A stretch of DNA of 64,000 bases from Vibrio gazogenes (GCF_002196515.1 NZ_CP018836.1:868001-932000); one strand, 5' to 3'; positions 25,001-32,946 are shown, counted from the first letter of the stretch. Program-made: numbers and translations. The notes: generated by a model not told the origin, from the letters alone.

Positions 25001-26555
25001 CTTTTAAGGTCGCATCCGTCGCATCGATGTTCATGTCACCGCGCGTCGTCAACTGGCCTTGCTGGTTAAGCGTGCCCGCCGTCACTGTCAGTTGCTCTGC
25101 TGCACCCACCTCACTGTGCTCACCGGTGGTCAGCGCCTGATCGGCCTGCACCGCCAGTGTCTGGGCGGTGAGATGCGTATCCAATGTCAGACGATCACTC
25201 TCCAGCGTGATAGCAGAGGCCGTCATATGACCATCACCAACCAGACTCGCGTCTGTTCCCTTCACGCTCAGTTGATGCGTGGCAGCAACCGTACCGCGGT
25301 TATCGAGTTTGCGAAGCTGATTCAGCGTCATATCCTGACTATACATCAGGCTGTCTTGATCTACGGTGGCATGGCGCACCGCTGTTGTCAGTTGCTGATT
25401 GGCAATCAGGTTACCGGCGTTCAGAGTCAGGTCATTCGCCTGCACATCGATAACCCCGCCCGCTTGTTGCTTGCCGTCAGCATCCACACCAGCTTCAACC
25501 AGACTCTGATTGAGTGTCACCGTATCGGTGGCAGTCAGCGATACGTTTTGACCGGCAGCAAGCGTATCACTATCGGCATGAATACTCTGTCCTGATAGCG
25601 AAGCCGTCTGCCCGGCATACTGACTCCCTTTCAAGGTCACATCAGACTGACTGCTGACTGTCAGGTTGGTGTGGGCACTGGATTTGCCAAGCGTAATCTG
25701 TCCGTCTGTACTAATCTGGATCTCGCCCTGACTTGCCGACAGGTTGCCGACATTCACCCCGACTCCGGCATCGGTGGCGACCAGTGCAATCCGTCCGGCA
25801 TACATGCCCCCCAGATTGGAAGAATCGATAGCTAACTCAGGCGCGGTGTCTTTATCATCTTCAGGCGTAGTGGCCGTGACTTGATTACTCTGATAACTGA
25901 CCCGGTTTTTCCCCGTCACGATGCTGAGGTCATTGGCATGGATTTCAGCATTGAGCTGCGCGGTGCGGCTGATAATGTCAAAATAGCTTTGATGGGTGGC
26001 ATCAAGCCCGAGCCCTTCAATACTGACACTGCCCTGAGACACATCAAACCCGGTGACATTACCATTGTCGATCAACGGGTTCCCGGTCGATAAGGTCACC
26101 CGGGGCGTGTTGATAAAGCCACAGCCATTACAGGTAATCCCATACGGGTTGGTTAAAATGACATTGGCACCCTGACCGAACACTTCGGTATAGCCCTGTA
26201 ACTGACTACGGCTCGCCCCCGTGACTTCGTTGAGGATCACCGTTGCGGCCTGACCATGCAGATTGGGGTTATTTTGCAGATACCCCCCCAACTGTGACTG
26301 CGCCACTTGTTGGGTTGAGTTGTTAAGAATTAAACCCGACGGATCCACATTAAACTGCTGGTACTGGTTGTGTGATAAACCGTTGGCATTGGGCGTGGCA
26401 ATATTCACCACTTCAACCCCATTGCCGGTATGATTCACCGAGGTATTGTGCTGACTGTTGTCCACAATCACATTGGCCAACAACGGCTGAATATTGAATG
26501 TCCAGCAGATCAAGTAGACCAGCGAGCGCTGCCAGAAAGTGACGGGTTTTATCAT
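16077..26555 (-). CDS. cdiA: CdiA/FhaB-type contact-dependent inhibition exoprotein
   Basis: Predicted 3,492-aa exoprotein. It has a signal-like N-terminus (residues 1-28, ...FNIQPLLA), a TPS domain with NPNL (96-99) and NPYG (136-139) motifs, a long FHA beta-helix including near-identical 165-residue repeats, a variable insert near residues ~1850-2050, and FHA2-type repeats. A DUF637-like glycine/alanine-rich region follows, then a YANN boundary motif near residue 3152. The last ~170 residues are the toxin: ILYRTQPKK (R3335), SPYISMSKD (~3396-3404) and EQQEVGIPD (~3460) fit the R-S-E layout of ADP-ribosyltransferases; this is inference. It is secreted by CdiB and delivers its tail to neighbours. 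It lies 32 bp after cdiB and 7 bp before cdiI. Confidence 0.9.
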   Translation of the reverse strand: MIKPVTFWQRSLVYLICWTFNIQPLLANVIVDNSQHNTSVNHTGNGVEVVNIATPNANGLSHNQYQQFNVDPSGLILNNSTQQVAQSQLGGYLQNNPNLHGQAATVILNEVTGASRSQLQGYTEVFGQGANVILTNPYGITCNGCGFINTPRVTLSTGNPLIDNGNVTGFDVSQGSVSIEGLGLDATHQSYFDIISRTAQLNAEIHANDLSIVTGKNRVSYQSNQVTATTPEDDKDTAPELAIDSSNLGGMYAGRIALVATDAGVGVNVGNLSASQGEIQISTDGQITLGKSSAHTNLTVSSQSDVTLKGSQYAGQTASLSGQSIHADSDTLAAGQNVSLTATDTVTLNQSLVEAGVDADGKQQAGGVIDVQANDLTLNAGNLIANQQLTTAVRHATVDQDSLMYSQDMTLNQLRKLDNRGTVAATHQLSVKGTDASLVGDGHMTASAITLESDRLTLDTHLTAQTLAVQADQALTTGEHSEVGAAEQLTVTAGTLNQQGQLTTRGDMNIDATDATLKGHVAAQNLHVKAQRLTQESGTLQAGQALDIAGGSVTLSGDSAAKTSVGIHADQLTLNGTLQSGGDTRLTVDGKMQTGDDSQLVTQGPLQVTVDGLTQHGQMQSGQDVTLTGQTLDIEGHVSAVGNSHLTAQNQLTNRGTVTSGQQLVIDGGAVTNSGELSAQQDTNVTVAGQLDNQANGLISGQVTTVQAGSVNNAGQLQALTDLGLTTDALNNSGTLVARHDATLNVTNHLTNHGMVSAAHDVRLLTDNLTNSGHLVASDNLLIAKDLNQTRTTTFNNTDGSLNAESGNLTIATQGDLQVSAGQHLFAGKNLTVTAATLNNGGEITAQDNTRLILDGVTTAHAGLTNQADALISGQTTSIDTQSVNNHGQLQALGSLGLTVSSLENSGTLTALNTTLSVHDQLSNTGMISAVRDTSLLASQVDNQGTVYAGEHLLVAADQQQNRSDSLNNAGRFETRNGDIDITADTVIQQNSGHIIAGHDLRLDGNQLDNGGELAATHQTNLTLDQHVLNRDTGLISGQATTLNAHTVDNQGQLQSLSDLGLTAESFENSGVLAAFDHVTLHITHDLTSRGSVLAGNHIVLNAGRIDNQGRVSAGDQAIVTAKQSATGSDAGLTVTADTLTNSGQLLAQGNNQLTLNTDLTNQTGGLISGQATVVKAQSVTNTGQLQSLSNLGLTTDALTNSGTLAALSDITLNVANRLSNSGAISASHNASLLTDNLTNKGRVFADNNLLIAKDSDQTRNTTFDNTDGSLTAKAGHLTIATYDDVSVSTGQHWVAGQNLTLQANSLTNDGEVSAQGNTALTLDNALTNHGLVSGQSLTVTTQSVTNTGQLQSLSDLGLTVNALDNSGTLAALSNITLNVANQLSNGGVISANHDASLLTDNLSNHGRVFAGNNLLIAKDTNQTRNRTFDNTDGSLTAKAGHLTVATHSNVMVSAGQHWVAGQDVTVHANSLTNNGEVSAQGNTALTLNDALTNHGLVSGQSTTVTTQSVTNSGQLQSLSDLGLTADALDNSGTLAALNDITLNVANRLSNSGAISANHNASLLTDNLTNKGRVFAGNNLLIAKDSNQTRNTTFDNTDGSLNAKAGHLTVATHANVLVSAGQHWIAGQDLTLQANSLTNHGEVSAQGNTALTLDNTLTNHGLISGQSTTVTTQSVTNNGQLQALTDLGLNADTLANTGALVAGRNAVFNIIHTLTSQGNISAGNNASLLADQVNNQNKIYAGNSVLIAKDSAQARSSSLINSGQIDAKHGSISIATQGDFTVGAGQHISAGKDLTLVAAALTNDGELSSQGTTNIGVDGTLTNYTAGIISGQNTVLRAGTTTNQGQLQGLNDLHLTTGTLTNTGSLVALNDMTVHATGHIDNHSLLYAGRNGNLFSDTLTNYSDIVVGNDLLIARDSNKTRSRNLTNSSGSIESLGGNIGIYADSVLNKRTVLNIVNQTQDLRGAIPGGGAQTIYIRKGSKYAPIVNVSSSHNDHISYTFYRIVGGTNWTFEAYRDQQVLQNASNASRILSGSDILIDTDDFQNNTSQVSGKNIFITANTLTNKGYEFQSYVTYFDYKIRNLHIRDVYPYDLQQIRRVDSGIIGTLQSSIIARDNLTLKVQNRTNNSVMGINAAGTQPTQSARTTRATQGPSGVQADVQTTQHIPNSGQGVASTQAISDSAQSLQTAQGAGTAQSVPVTQGASDTSGTVRAQSTPNMASMTRPVPQGGKSATTVTLSNSSAVTAPTLNLPNQNSIPFPDYRLPTSPHGLFVFSDGPQSDYLIATNPAVTNLNNFLGSDYFKDQLNYDPEQKEKFLGDAYYDTRTITQEIFEQTGKRYLSDDIGSDLAQMKQLIDSAAQQKNSLNLQNGVALTDEQIARLSHDIIWYEPIEVNGQTVMAPKLYLSSASQNNISNGALLAGRNIDIGTGDFANSGSVSAREDLQIASRGGISNTRGTLSANDDLALIATGDIVNRSGVISGDNVALLSTGGSIINETLSDQLNIDDQGNKVSSNVGNIRFTSTILDQPASIQSSGDLNLQAGGSYIGIGSRLSSGGDLNLSVANDILLTSQEDKTYSEYRDGKATIKKSEIGYLDNALSAGNNLNILTGGDMRAAGGSLSAGNNVSLGIGGDLLLSANETYFLDSYDASRKKDIISRTRQQGVQIQAGNDLQLTTDGDATLVAAGLSTQNNLTVSSGGTLMAVAGDETDYERHYRKRKGFWGSSVSDTEIQNTRAKGTSFSAGGSVNITSQDNQLHQASVLNAGQDITLRSTHGVLALKSAEESSFYRHDETKSGFMVKVSGEGKTSTTQKLTSMSSGGKITLAGALGMSVDYVSTGNNLARTLDQLPANGEYAWVAQLKDNPNVDWHAVNEAFDQWSYSDSHLSGPAAAMIAIAVAVVTAGSGAAAAAGNMAAGAAGSTAAAAGVSAATAASVASVAGAMGSAAFTSLVTQASIALVSNQGNLSSTFHDLGSSENMKSLATAVVSAGVMRGMDITQYANSGSVMDQVTQQVSRTAVQSGVSSAIQGGSFSDNFANGLKQAAVSYAGAEVADSVGDLGVGDVIDGVTLEDGSFTKSLLHGLTQGGITALSGGDFAAGAAGGFASEMTSDAIGHTSLNTEAQIKLSGLVGGIAGLIVTGDESGITAGQSAGEGVYANNYLNHNEAIRLDKELNSCQDPSSCQKVIDKYRALSDKNSQELQAACARHPITCTAHYQKLVSNGLDATEIPDWVPLNDSMSNEQAIEFVRAVNREDQEYINTHTSLADKVLPVVSNPEVQFELLTGAVIVKDLALAVSKGAKNLFGNAGKVVTSEASAAGEGTVLADGVLSTNDNEIILYRTQPKKESKIITGGAFAREREHGASVSEAHDVRQSLLNAIENPKTNTQLIRALENAQASGNKSPYISMSKDKKFVERRAQQITDVFGQEMEVITVKGPKDTGVDFNELFDNLGGRISPSRAKKDVEQQEVGIPDLFIPASGKSKSGFEIINRSDFKTE
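21576..23060. repeat. 495-bp tandem repeats within cdiA
   Basis: The sequence CTGACCGGANANTAAACCGT with GGTTAGTCAGGG or its variant recurs at 21576, 22071 and 22566, exactly 495 bp (165 codons) apart, with close similarity in the intervals. Each unit encodes LTNHGLVSGQS... through ...AKAGHLTVATH and QHWVAGQ. Weaker copies extend on both sides. Length variation by recombination is expected here. Confidence 0.85.
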
Positions 26556-26587
26556 GTTTTTTATCCCTTGTACCTAACCTGAGCGGT

Positions 26588-28276
26588 TTAAATTGCGATA
26601 TTCAAACGGTAATTAACGATATAGTGATCAGCATCCAGCGCGCCGGGAGCATCCAGTGGCATGCCGATAGCAAGACTGCTACTGACCCGGCGGCTACGGG
26701 TCTGAATCCCGAGACTGCTACCCATCAGTGAGCCGCGCTCCAGCGCATCATTTTTATCCCGGACAATTGAACCGGTATCGACCGCCCACTGCGCACTGAC
26801 CTGACCGATATACGGGAGTGTGCCGAGCGGATAACTGAGATCATTGCGCCAGTAATATCCTTCATCACCGCTGATCGAGACATCTTTAAACCCACGCACC
26901 GAATACTCTCCCCCGATGCTCAGCCGCTGGCTGCTATAAAGTGTGTCATTGCTCCACTGGGCAAACAGGGTACTGGTGAACACCGGGCCGGACTGAAACG
27001 GCTGGGTATAACTGGCGGTGAGTGTCCCTTTACGAAACTGAGCCTTGGGGAAGCCCGGTTGATTGCGCTCACCGCCAAACAGGTCAGAGCCCATGGTCAG
27101 TCGCGGTGAAACGGTCAGAAATCCTGAACCAAGCCGGGTGCTGTAATCGAGGCCCACATAAGCAGATGACAGGTTGCGTGAGCTGGAGGCAATCAGGCTG
27201 TCCATCAGATAGTTTTTTTCCCGGCGGTGGCTCAGGCCCATCGTGACAAACGATTTACTCTGTGCATCGCGCGTAATCAGTCGCTTGAGGGTCACATCGT
27301 GGCTGTTGGTTTTTCCTGAGGTGCCAAACACAAAGTCATTGCTGACAAACCCGCTTTCATAATGGCTGTAGGTGGTACGATAATTGGTATTCCAGCGCCC
27401 GTAGGGGACGTCCAGACTCAGGCTGAGACTTTCCGAGGCATGGCCGGTCGGCGGATCGAGACTCCGGCTGCCGGATAATGACCACTGGTCAAGGGCATCA
27501 ATGATATTTTCGGCATTCAGGGCATAACGAAACTGAGTTTCTCCGGTAGATTTCTGACCGGCGTTTTCCACACCGAACGATGTATTTCCCCAAAATTGTG
27601 TTTCACTCCGAATATCAACAATACTGTATCCCTGTTTACTGCCCGGTCTGATTTTAATTTGGGCATTATAACGGGATAACCGATTGATTTGATCGAGGCC
27701 TTGCTCGATCTCACGCAGGTTAAATATATGATCAATTAATCCCGGGAAAGCATTATTCAGAAATCCTTCCGTCCGACCATTAAATTTCAGTGCTTCCAGT
27801 TTACCTTCCAGAATCACAATTTTTAATTCACCGCTGGTTAAATCCTGAGGCACTAAATAAGCCCGCGAGGTGACATACCCGGCACTGATATATTGGTTGG
27901 TGATCGTCCGCAGGTATTCATTAATTTGAGGTAGCCCCAGACAGCCTGGTTTGAAATCAATCCAAGCCAGAATTTGCTGATGAGAAAATAGCGTGTTACC
28001 AGAAAAAACAATCTGTTGTATAGAAAAACACTGCTGAGTTTGCGTGGTCTCCGCAGGCGGCAGAGTCGGCAATTCACTTAGCTGTTGAACAGACTGTTTC
28101 GCTTGTTCTATCTCTTGCAGACGCTGCCGCTGCTCCTGCTCAATACTCGCCTGAGTCGCAGGAGAAACCGGAGCCATACCATTATGGCTATAAGCATAAA
28201 AAGAAATAAAATAACTACAGCCAGCAAGAAATAAATATTTAGACAGCACTAAGCGCTGCAAATAACGTCTTCGCAT
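26588..28276 (-). CDS. cdiB: CdiB-type two-partner secretion outer-membrane transporter
   Basis: Predicted 562-aa Omp85-superfamily protein. An N-terminal signal-like segment is followed by a Gln/Glu-rich helix (ASIEQEQRQRLQEIEQAKQS), a POTRA_2-type domain beginning QCFSIQQIVFSGNTLF, a second POTRA, and a C-terminal beta-barrel. The conserved VRGF motif is seen in YSVRGFKDVSISGDEGYYWR. Length and order match the ShlB/FhaC family. It exports CdiA across the outer membrane. It is first in the operon, 32 bp before cdiA. The AT-rich region upstream (28277-28573) is the probable promoter. Confidence 0.92.
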   Translation of the reverse strand: MRRRYLQRLVLSKYLFLAGCSYFISFYAYSHNGMAPVSPATQASIEQEQRQRLQEIEQAKQSVQQLSELPTLPPAETTQTQQCFSIQQIVFSGNTLFSHQQILAWIDFKPGCLGLPQINEYLRTITNQYISAGYVTSRAYLVPQDLTSGELKIVILEGKLEALKFNGRTEGFLNNAFPGLIDHIFNLREIEQGLDQINRLSRYNAQIKIRPGSKQGYSIVDIRSETQFWGNTSFGVENAGQKSTGETQFRYALNAENIIDALDQWSLSGSRSLDPPTGHASESLSLSLDVPYGRWNTNYRTTYSHYESGFVSNDFVFGTSGKTNSHDVTLKRLITRDAQSKSFVTMGLSHRREKNYLMDSLIASSSRNLSSAYVGLDYSTRLGSGFLTVSPRLTMGSDLFGGERNQPGFPKAQFRKGTLTASYTQPFQSGPVFTSTLFAQWSNDTLYSSQRLSIGGEYSVRGFKDVSISGDEGYYWRNDLSYPLGTLPYIGQVSAQWAVDTGSIVRDKNDALERGSLMGSSLGIQTRSRRVSSSLAIGMPLDAPGALDADHYIVNYRLNIAI

Positions 28277-28573
28277 TCAGGGAACAACCTAGCATTAAAT
28301 ATAATCCCGACAAGGGGATTTATTGTTTTTTTATTGGCAACGGATATTAGGTTACAAAAAAATCAATAGCAATATCATTCTCAAATTTGGCACACTATTT
28401 TTATTAAAAATTATTGATTATTTATCCGTGATCAACATTTTAAATATCTCCATAGAGCAATTAATTTCATATTTAAATCAAATTAACATCTCATGATTTT
28501 TCATGAAATAATCACAAACCAGATTTCAGGATATCAATGCCAATTCTTAAAGGATGACCGGATTGAGAGCGGC
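28277..28573. other. AT-rich upstream region of the CDI operon
   Basis: About 300 bp with no gene. It is strongly AT-rich (for example TTTTTTATTGGCAACGGATA and ATTAAAAATTATTGATTATT), as in promoters silenced by H-NS. A promoter for cdiB is expected but no clear -35/-10 pair was fixed. Confidence 0.4.
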
Positions 28574-28599
28574 TCCGCGACCTGCTGACAGGTCGCGGA
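28574..28599 (-). terminator. Hairpin after the siderophore operon
   Basis: TCCGCGACCTG, CTGA loop, CAGGTCGCGGA: an 11-bp perfect stem about 45 bp past the last gene of the minus-strand operon. No T run follows, so it may be a stabilising or bidirectional hairpin. Confidence 0.5.
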
Positions 28600-28644
28600 A
28601 TAGGGTTGGTAAAAGAGGAATGTTCGGATGTGGTTCGTGACGAG

Positions 28645-29055
28645 CTAAGACGTAGGGGATGATGGAGATTGCCCAGACAACAGTCCTTTAGCAATCTCCA
28701 TCGCTTCCTCGTGCGATGAAGCCGGAATCAGCGGGTAGCCCCAGAACTTGGCGAAAAGCACGGCAAACGCCTTGATGCCGAGGCGTTTGGCTGGACTGGG
28801 TTCGACCATAATCATGGCCTGAACCAGCGTGCGCAACTCAGCCTTGTGTTCTTTCATCCAGAATGCAGTCCGTCGCTTCTCTTCCGGTGAATGCTCATGG
28901 TCTTCAGCAGGTGGCGTATCGGTCAATAGCACAAAAGGTTCACCGCGCTTCAGATTGGCTTCGAATGCTGCGAAGTCTTTTTCGTGATCATGCCCCGGCT
29001 CATGCGAAAAACGCATCCAGACGAAGGGAAAGTTTGCGCTATTCATCGACATCAT
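28645..29055 (-). CDS. small protein paralogous to 33135-33527
   Basis: Predicted 136-aa protein, clearly related to the protein at 33135-33527: both have FPLVW/FPFVWxRF near the start, a DHEH/DHEHSPEE motif, RWMK/FWMKEHK, a VEPSPAKR/IEPNIAKR segment and KFWGYP. No known domain is recognised and it has no membrane helix. The start codons overlap the end of the 29039-29494 gene (AAAGGAG upstream), so it is translationally coupled to it. Probably a cytoplasmic partner in siderophore or iron handling; the role is inferred only from location. Confidence 0.65.
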   Translation of the reverse strand: MMSMNSANFPFVWMRFSHEPGHDHEKDFAAFEANLKRGEPFVLLTDTPPAEDHEHSPEEKRRTAFWMKEHKAELRTLVQAMIMVEPSPAKRLGIKAFAVLFAKFWGYPLIPASSHEEAMEIAKGLLSGQSPSSPTS

Positions 29056-29494
29056 CTACTCCTTTACTCTTGAGGTGACACCAGGTTGCCACAATGGCGA
29101 ACACGCCCGGCACAGTGATAAAGAAAACCGCGGAGAAGGCAACGTACCAGCCATCACGCATCCCGTCGGAAATCCCGCCGAGGGTATTGAGGGCAACCAT
29201 CAGAGTCCCGAGGATCAGCGCAACCCACTGAGACTTCCGGGTGCCGATCAGTGCGAGCAGCACCGTGATGATCCAACACCCATAAAATGTCGGAAACACC
29301 CACAGAACATCGGGCTCAAACGTTATCGTCGGTGTTGCGCCCTGTGCTCTCACAAAACCGTTGACGTAAAAGAACAGCTGGAAGGTGACAAAAAGTACAG
29401 CGCCGACGCCGCTCGTCAGCCAGAACAGGGCAACCCGGTTCTGTTGATGGATAGTCGCAGGGCGACGCTGGTAGAGATTCGATTGGGATGACAT
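29039..29494 (-). CDS. inner-membrane protein of siderophore locus
   Basis: Predicted 151-aa protein with about four membrane helices (ALFWLTSGVGAVLFVTFQLF, VLWVFPTFYGCWIITVLLAL, WVALILGTLMVALNTLGGIS, YVAFSAVFFITVPGVFAIVA). The start MSSQSNLYQRRPATIH at 29494 is preferred over an upstream ATG because GAGAG lies just before it. It follows the TonB-dependent receptor by 58 bp and overlaps the next gene, so it is part of that operon. Family not recognised. Confidence 0.65.
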   Translation of the reverse strand: MSSQSNLYQRRPATIHQQNRVALFWLTSGVGAVLFVTFQLFFYVNGFVRAQGATPTITFEPDVLWVFPTFYGCWIITVLLALIGTRKSQWVALILGTLMVALNTLGGISDGMRDGWYVAFSAVFFITVPGVFAIVATWCHLKSKGVDDVDE

Positions 29495-29552
29495 AATTTT
29501 CTCTCTTATCAGGTTAGGTATGCAAAAGAACAAATGTGTTATAGGAGGACAC

Positions 29553-31847
29553 TCACATCTTGTAGTTCAGCGTGAACATGACATTGCGCGGTGCACCATA
29601 GCTCACCGTGTCGAAGTCACCCTTCTGTAGTGCGTACTTCTTGTCGAACACGTTGTTCAGGTTGACGGCCAGATTGATCGCCTTCGTGATGTCGTACCGT
29701 CCCATCAGGGATACCAAAGCATAGGAACCCTGTTCCCCGCCCGATGTACTCGTCCCAGTATTGGCTGCTTGGTAGAAACGGCTTTGCCACTGAATACCGC
29801 CGCCGAGCGTCAACTGGTGCCAGTCTCCGGACAACTGGTAAGTATTGAAAAGCTGGGCCGTGGTGCGCGGTAGCTTCGAATTCAGACGCACGCCATCACC
29901 ATCTTCCGCCGTGAAGTGAGCGATACCGGCGTAGATGTTCCAACCCGGTGCCAGCTCGCCCTGCAAGTCCAGCTCGATGCCGCGCGATTTCGTGCCATCA
30001 GCGCCCTGATAAGCTTGGGATCCGCTCGGTGTATAAGTCCCTGCAATCATTTGTGCCGCGTTGTCCAGTTTGGTCTCAAACAAATCCACCGACGCATTCA
30101 GACGCCCGTCCATGTAAGCCCCTTTGAGGCCGATTTCCTTGGTTTTTCCTTTTGACGGTGTGAGCACGTTGCCGCGACTGTCCCGATAGTCGGTTTGCGG
30201 ATTGAATATGTCTGTATAGCTGACGTAAGTCGAATACGTGTTGTTGATGTCATAGACCAAACCGGCATACGGCGTGAATTCACCGCTCTTTTTATAATGC
30301 AATGAGGTGCCATTGACGTTGTCATCGATTTCGTAGTTGCTGAAGCGGCCACCGATAATGAGTTTTAGCGGCTCGGCCAGCGAAAACCGGACTGCGCTAT
30401 AGATGCCGCTCTGCTTGACTCGGGTATGGGTTGGTACCGAAGTCTTGGCATCGAAGTCAGGGCGGGGATAGGCAGGCCCCAAGTTATAGACATTGACCGG
30501 TACAAGACCGGCATAGAACGGTGCAATATCCTTTTGGCTCGATGTGCGGCGCGAACTCGTCGCCCCGACTACTAAATCGTGTTGGCGGCCCAGCAGTTCG
30601 AAAGGACCGCTTGCCATCACATCAAAGGTATTTTGACGGCTGCGACCTCCGGACGCCAGCGCGACCGGATAGGCCCCGGAGGGATAAAAGCCTAAGCCGG
30701 TCTCCCGATCAGGACGCCCGACCAAACCAAGCAATTCAGCATCGTATTCCGTGCGGTACTGGTTCGCTGTGGCTTTGATATTCCAGCCATTGTCGAAGAA
30801 GTGCTCGATCTCGGCAAACGCGGTCTTGAGCGTGTTGTCCCAGTGACTCCAGTCCTGCGCGTAGTTCTTGCCGCGTGAATACTCCGCCTGTGTACCGTCA
30901 CTGAACCATAGCGGCAAACCACCCCAGGTCGCTCCCTTCGGCGTGATGTCCTGATAGTCATAACCCAGACTCAATGTCGTATTCTCGGTCAGATCCGCCT
31001 CAATGATGCCGTAGAACCCTTTCCGCTTCGGCTTGTAGCCGTCGAGGTACGAATGTCCGTCTTGATACGTTCCCACGATACGGGCACGAATGCGACCGTC
31101 TTCGGTCAACGGCGTCGAGATGTCAGCCATCCCCCGGTGAGTATCCCAGCTCCCCGCACCGATTGAGGCGGCTGCCGAGAAGTCACGGGTTGGCCGTTTG
31201 CGCACAAGGTTAATGGCCGCCGAAGGATTGCCGGTGCCTGTCAGCAAGCCGGAGCCACCGCGCACGACTTCGACCCGCTCATAGAACGCGGTATCGAGAG
31301 AACCGATGCCACTACCATTAACGACGTTACCGACCACGGTGGGAATACCGTCGTACTGAACGTTATTGATCAAAAAGCCACGCGAATAGAAACTCGTTCG
31401 CTCGCTGTCGGACTGGTACGACGCGATGCCTGTGGTGTTATCCAGCACACCCTGTACCGAATTCAGTTGCTGATCATCGATGCGCTGACGCGAGATCACC
31501 GTGACCGCCTGTGGTGTTTCCTGCAGTGACAACGGCAGACGTGTCGCCGCTGCGGTTTGATCGATTGTATAAGCGTCAGTCCCTTCGCCCATAACCGTCA
31601 TGGCTGGCAAGGTCGCCGTTTCCTGAGCTGTTTTCTCCCCATCTTTGTTTTGAAGCGGCTCTGATTCGGCAGCGAATGCGCTCTGTGCGCTGATGAGAAC
31701 AACCGCCGCAATAGCAGAACCAAGCACGGTGCGGGGGGTACTTTTGATGGCCCCTTTGTATGGCCCATCGGGCAGAGGATAGACCGTCAGCTCTGTGCGC
31801 CCATCAATTGACCCACGCAACTTCCCTGTAGTTTTGATATAAACCAT
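29553..31847 (-). CDS. TonB-dependent ferric-siderophore receptor
   Basis: Predicted 764-aa outer-membrane receptor. It has a long N-terminal leader with hydrophobic AIAAVVLISAQSAFA, then a plug domain (LQETPQAVTVISRQRIDDQQ, VEVVRGGSGLLTGTGNPSAA) and a ~22-strand barrel. It belongs to the TonB-siderophore receptor group that includes FhuE, FpvA and FoxA; the exact ligand is not predicted. The protein ends FTLNYKM, not with the usual aromatic residue. A Fur-box-like site overlaps the region just upstream of the ATG, and an AraC regulator is encoded 247 bp upstream. Iron-repressed expression is expected. Confidence 0.9.
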   Translation of the reverse strand: MVYIKTTGKLRGSIDGRTELTVYPLPDGPYKGAIKSTPRTVLGSAIAAVVLISAQSAFAAESEPLQNKDGEKTAQETATLPAMTVMGEGTDAYTIDQTAAATRLPLSLQETPQAVTVISRQRIDDQQLNSVQGVLDNTTGIASYQSDSERTSFYSRGFLINNVQYDGIPTVVGNVVNGSGIGSLDTAFYERVEVVRGGSGLLTGTGNPSAAINLVRKRPTRDFSAAASIGAGSWDTHRGMADISTPLTEDGRIRARIVGTYQDGHSYLDGYKPKRKGFYGIIEADLTENTTLSLGYDYQDITPKGATWGGLPLWFSDGTQAEYSRGKNYAQDWSHWDNTLKTAFAEIEHFFDNGWNIKATANQYRTEYDAELLGLVGRPDRETGLGFYPSGAYPVALASGGRSRQNTFDVMASGPFELLGRQHDLVVGATSSRRTSSQKDIAPFYAGLVPVNVYNLGPAYPRPDFDAKTSVPTHTRVKQSGIYSAVRFSLAEPLKLIIGGRFSNYEIDDNVNGTSLHYKKSGEFTPYAGLVYDINNTYSTYVSYTDIFNPQTDYRDSRGNVLTPSKGKTKEIGLKGAYMDGRLNASVDLFETKLDNAAQMIAGTYTPSGSQAYQGADGTKSRGIELDLQGELAPGWNIYAGIAHFTAEDGDGVRLNSKLPRTTAQLFNTYQLSGDWHQLTLGGGIQWQSRFYQAANTGTSTSGGEQGSYALVSLMGRYDITKAINLAVNLNNVFDKKYALQKGDFDTVSYGAPRNVMFTLNYKM

Positions 31848-31848
31848 T

Positions 31849-31870
31849 AAATGATACTCATTTGCAATTA
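31849..31870 (-). promoter_or_regulatory. Fur-box-like site before the siderophore receptor
   Basis: AAATGATACTCATTTGCAAT resembles the AATGATAATNATTCTCATT-type Fur operator and lies immediately upstream of the receptor start. The call rests on visual match only. Confidence 0.5.
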
Positions 31871-32094
31871 GGTATTTTATTTAATAATAAAATTGCATGG
31901 GTGTAATGGCGAAATTAGGCCGGATTGTTATTCATTTAGGCCAAATGCATTTGCCTCACTCTTTATTGGCTGGATTGCAAAATGAATTGACTTGATTTTG
32001 CAATGTGGAATCCCTTTCACGCAGAGCGCTGTATAGAAATGACGGTCACAGCGACTGCAGCGAAGGAATGGAACGATTCTGATACACAACCAAA

Positions 32095-32946
32095 TCAGCT
32101 TAAACCATGTTCGGAAAGCATGATAGCTGGCACAGCCGTCGTCTTTCCGTCGGTCATTCGTTCCGAGATGTATCGCGCTGGGGGCTTGCCGACTGCCTTG
32201 CGGAACATGGTCACGAAACCACTGGCATTTTCGTAACCCAATTCCAACGCCACGGTCTGCACGCTTTCGCCTTTGGTCAGGCGCTGGAGTGCAAGGATCA
32301 CATGCAATTGCCGACGCCAGCGTCCGAAACTCATGCCGATTTCATTCAGCAACAGCCGACTCATATTGCGTTCGCTCATGCCGATGCGGGTAGCCCAATC
32401 TCCCTTCAATGTTTTGTCTGTGGGATCGGCCAACAGCATCTCCGCGAGATGACGCAATCGCGGATCGTGCGGCATCGGCAGATGAAGGTTTTCTACCGGC
32501 GCTGCCGCCAGCTCATCCAGTAAAGTGGCGATCAGCCGATCTTCCCGACTCCCGAGTTCATACAATTTGGGAAAGCCAGCCACCTTGAGCAGCAATTCAC
32601 GTAGCAGCGGTGATACTGAAATCGTGCAGCAGGTTTTTGGCAGATCCGGCGCGGCATCAGGCTCGACGAACAGGCAATAACATTCCGTTTCACCTGCTCC
32701 CCGGGATGAGTGGGGTAAGTTTCCCGGTATCCATACCGCGCACTGCGGCGGCACAATCCAGACACCGTCTTCGACTTCACAGTTGAGAATACCGCGAACG
32801 GAGTAAATCAGTTGCGCCTTGTGATGCTGATGACGGGCCTGTTCCCAGTCCTTTGTGACCGATGTGGCACTCAGAGCAACCACAGGCCGGGGAACGTTAT
32901 CAACGTCTCGGGCAGTGCTCAGGTCGGTGATTGTAATGTTAGACAT
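32095..32946 (-). CDS. AraC-family regulator with cupin domain
   Basis: Predicted 283-aa regulator. The N-terminal half is a cupin sensor (HQHHKAQLIYSVRGILNCEV, VWIVPPQCAVWIPGNLPHSS), and the C-terminal half has two helix-turn-helix motifs, the second VALELGYENASGFVTMFRKA, ending KPPARYISERM. The start MSNITITDL at 32946 is preferred; the frame extends to 33027. It lies upstream of, and in the same direction as, the siderophore receptor and diverges from 33135-33527, so it probably controls both. The effector could be the siderophore, by analogy with PchR-type regulators. Confidence 0.85.
   Translation of the reverse strand: MSNITITDLSTARDVDNVPRPVVALSATSVTKDWEQARHQHHKAQLIYSVRGILNCEVEDGVWIVPPQCAVWIPGNLPHSSRGAGETECYCLFVEPDAAPDLPKTCCTISVSPLLRELLLKVAGFPKLYELGSREDRLIATLLDELAAAPVENLHLPMPHDPRLRHLAEMLLADPTDKTLKGDWATRIGMSERNMSRLLLNEIGMSFGRWRRQLHVILALQRLTKGESVQTVALELGYENASGFVTMFRKAVGKPPARYISERMTDGKTTAVPAIMLSEHGLS

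Noticed and set aside
17756..25595. Many open frames on the plus strand across cdiA
   Set aside because: They are antisense shadows of a repetitive gene with no ribosome sites or recognisable products.
28863..29491. Plus-strand frames opposite the siderophore operon genes
   Set aside because: Antisense to well supported coding genes.
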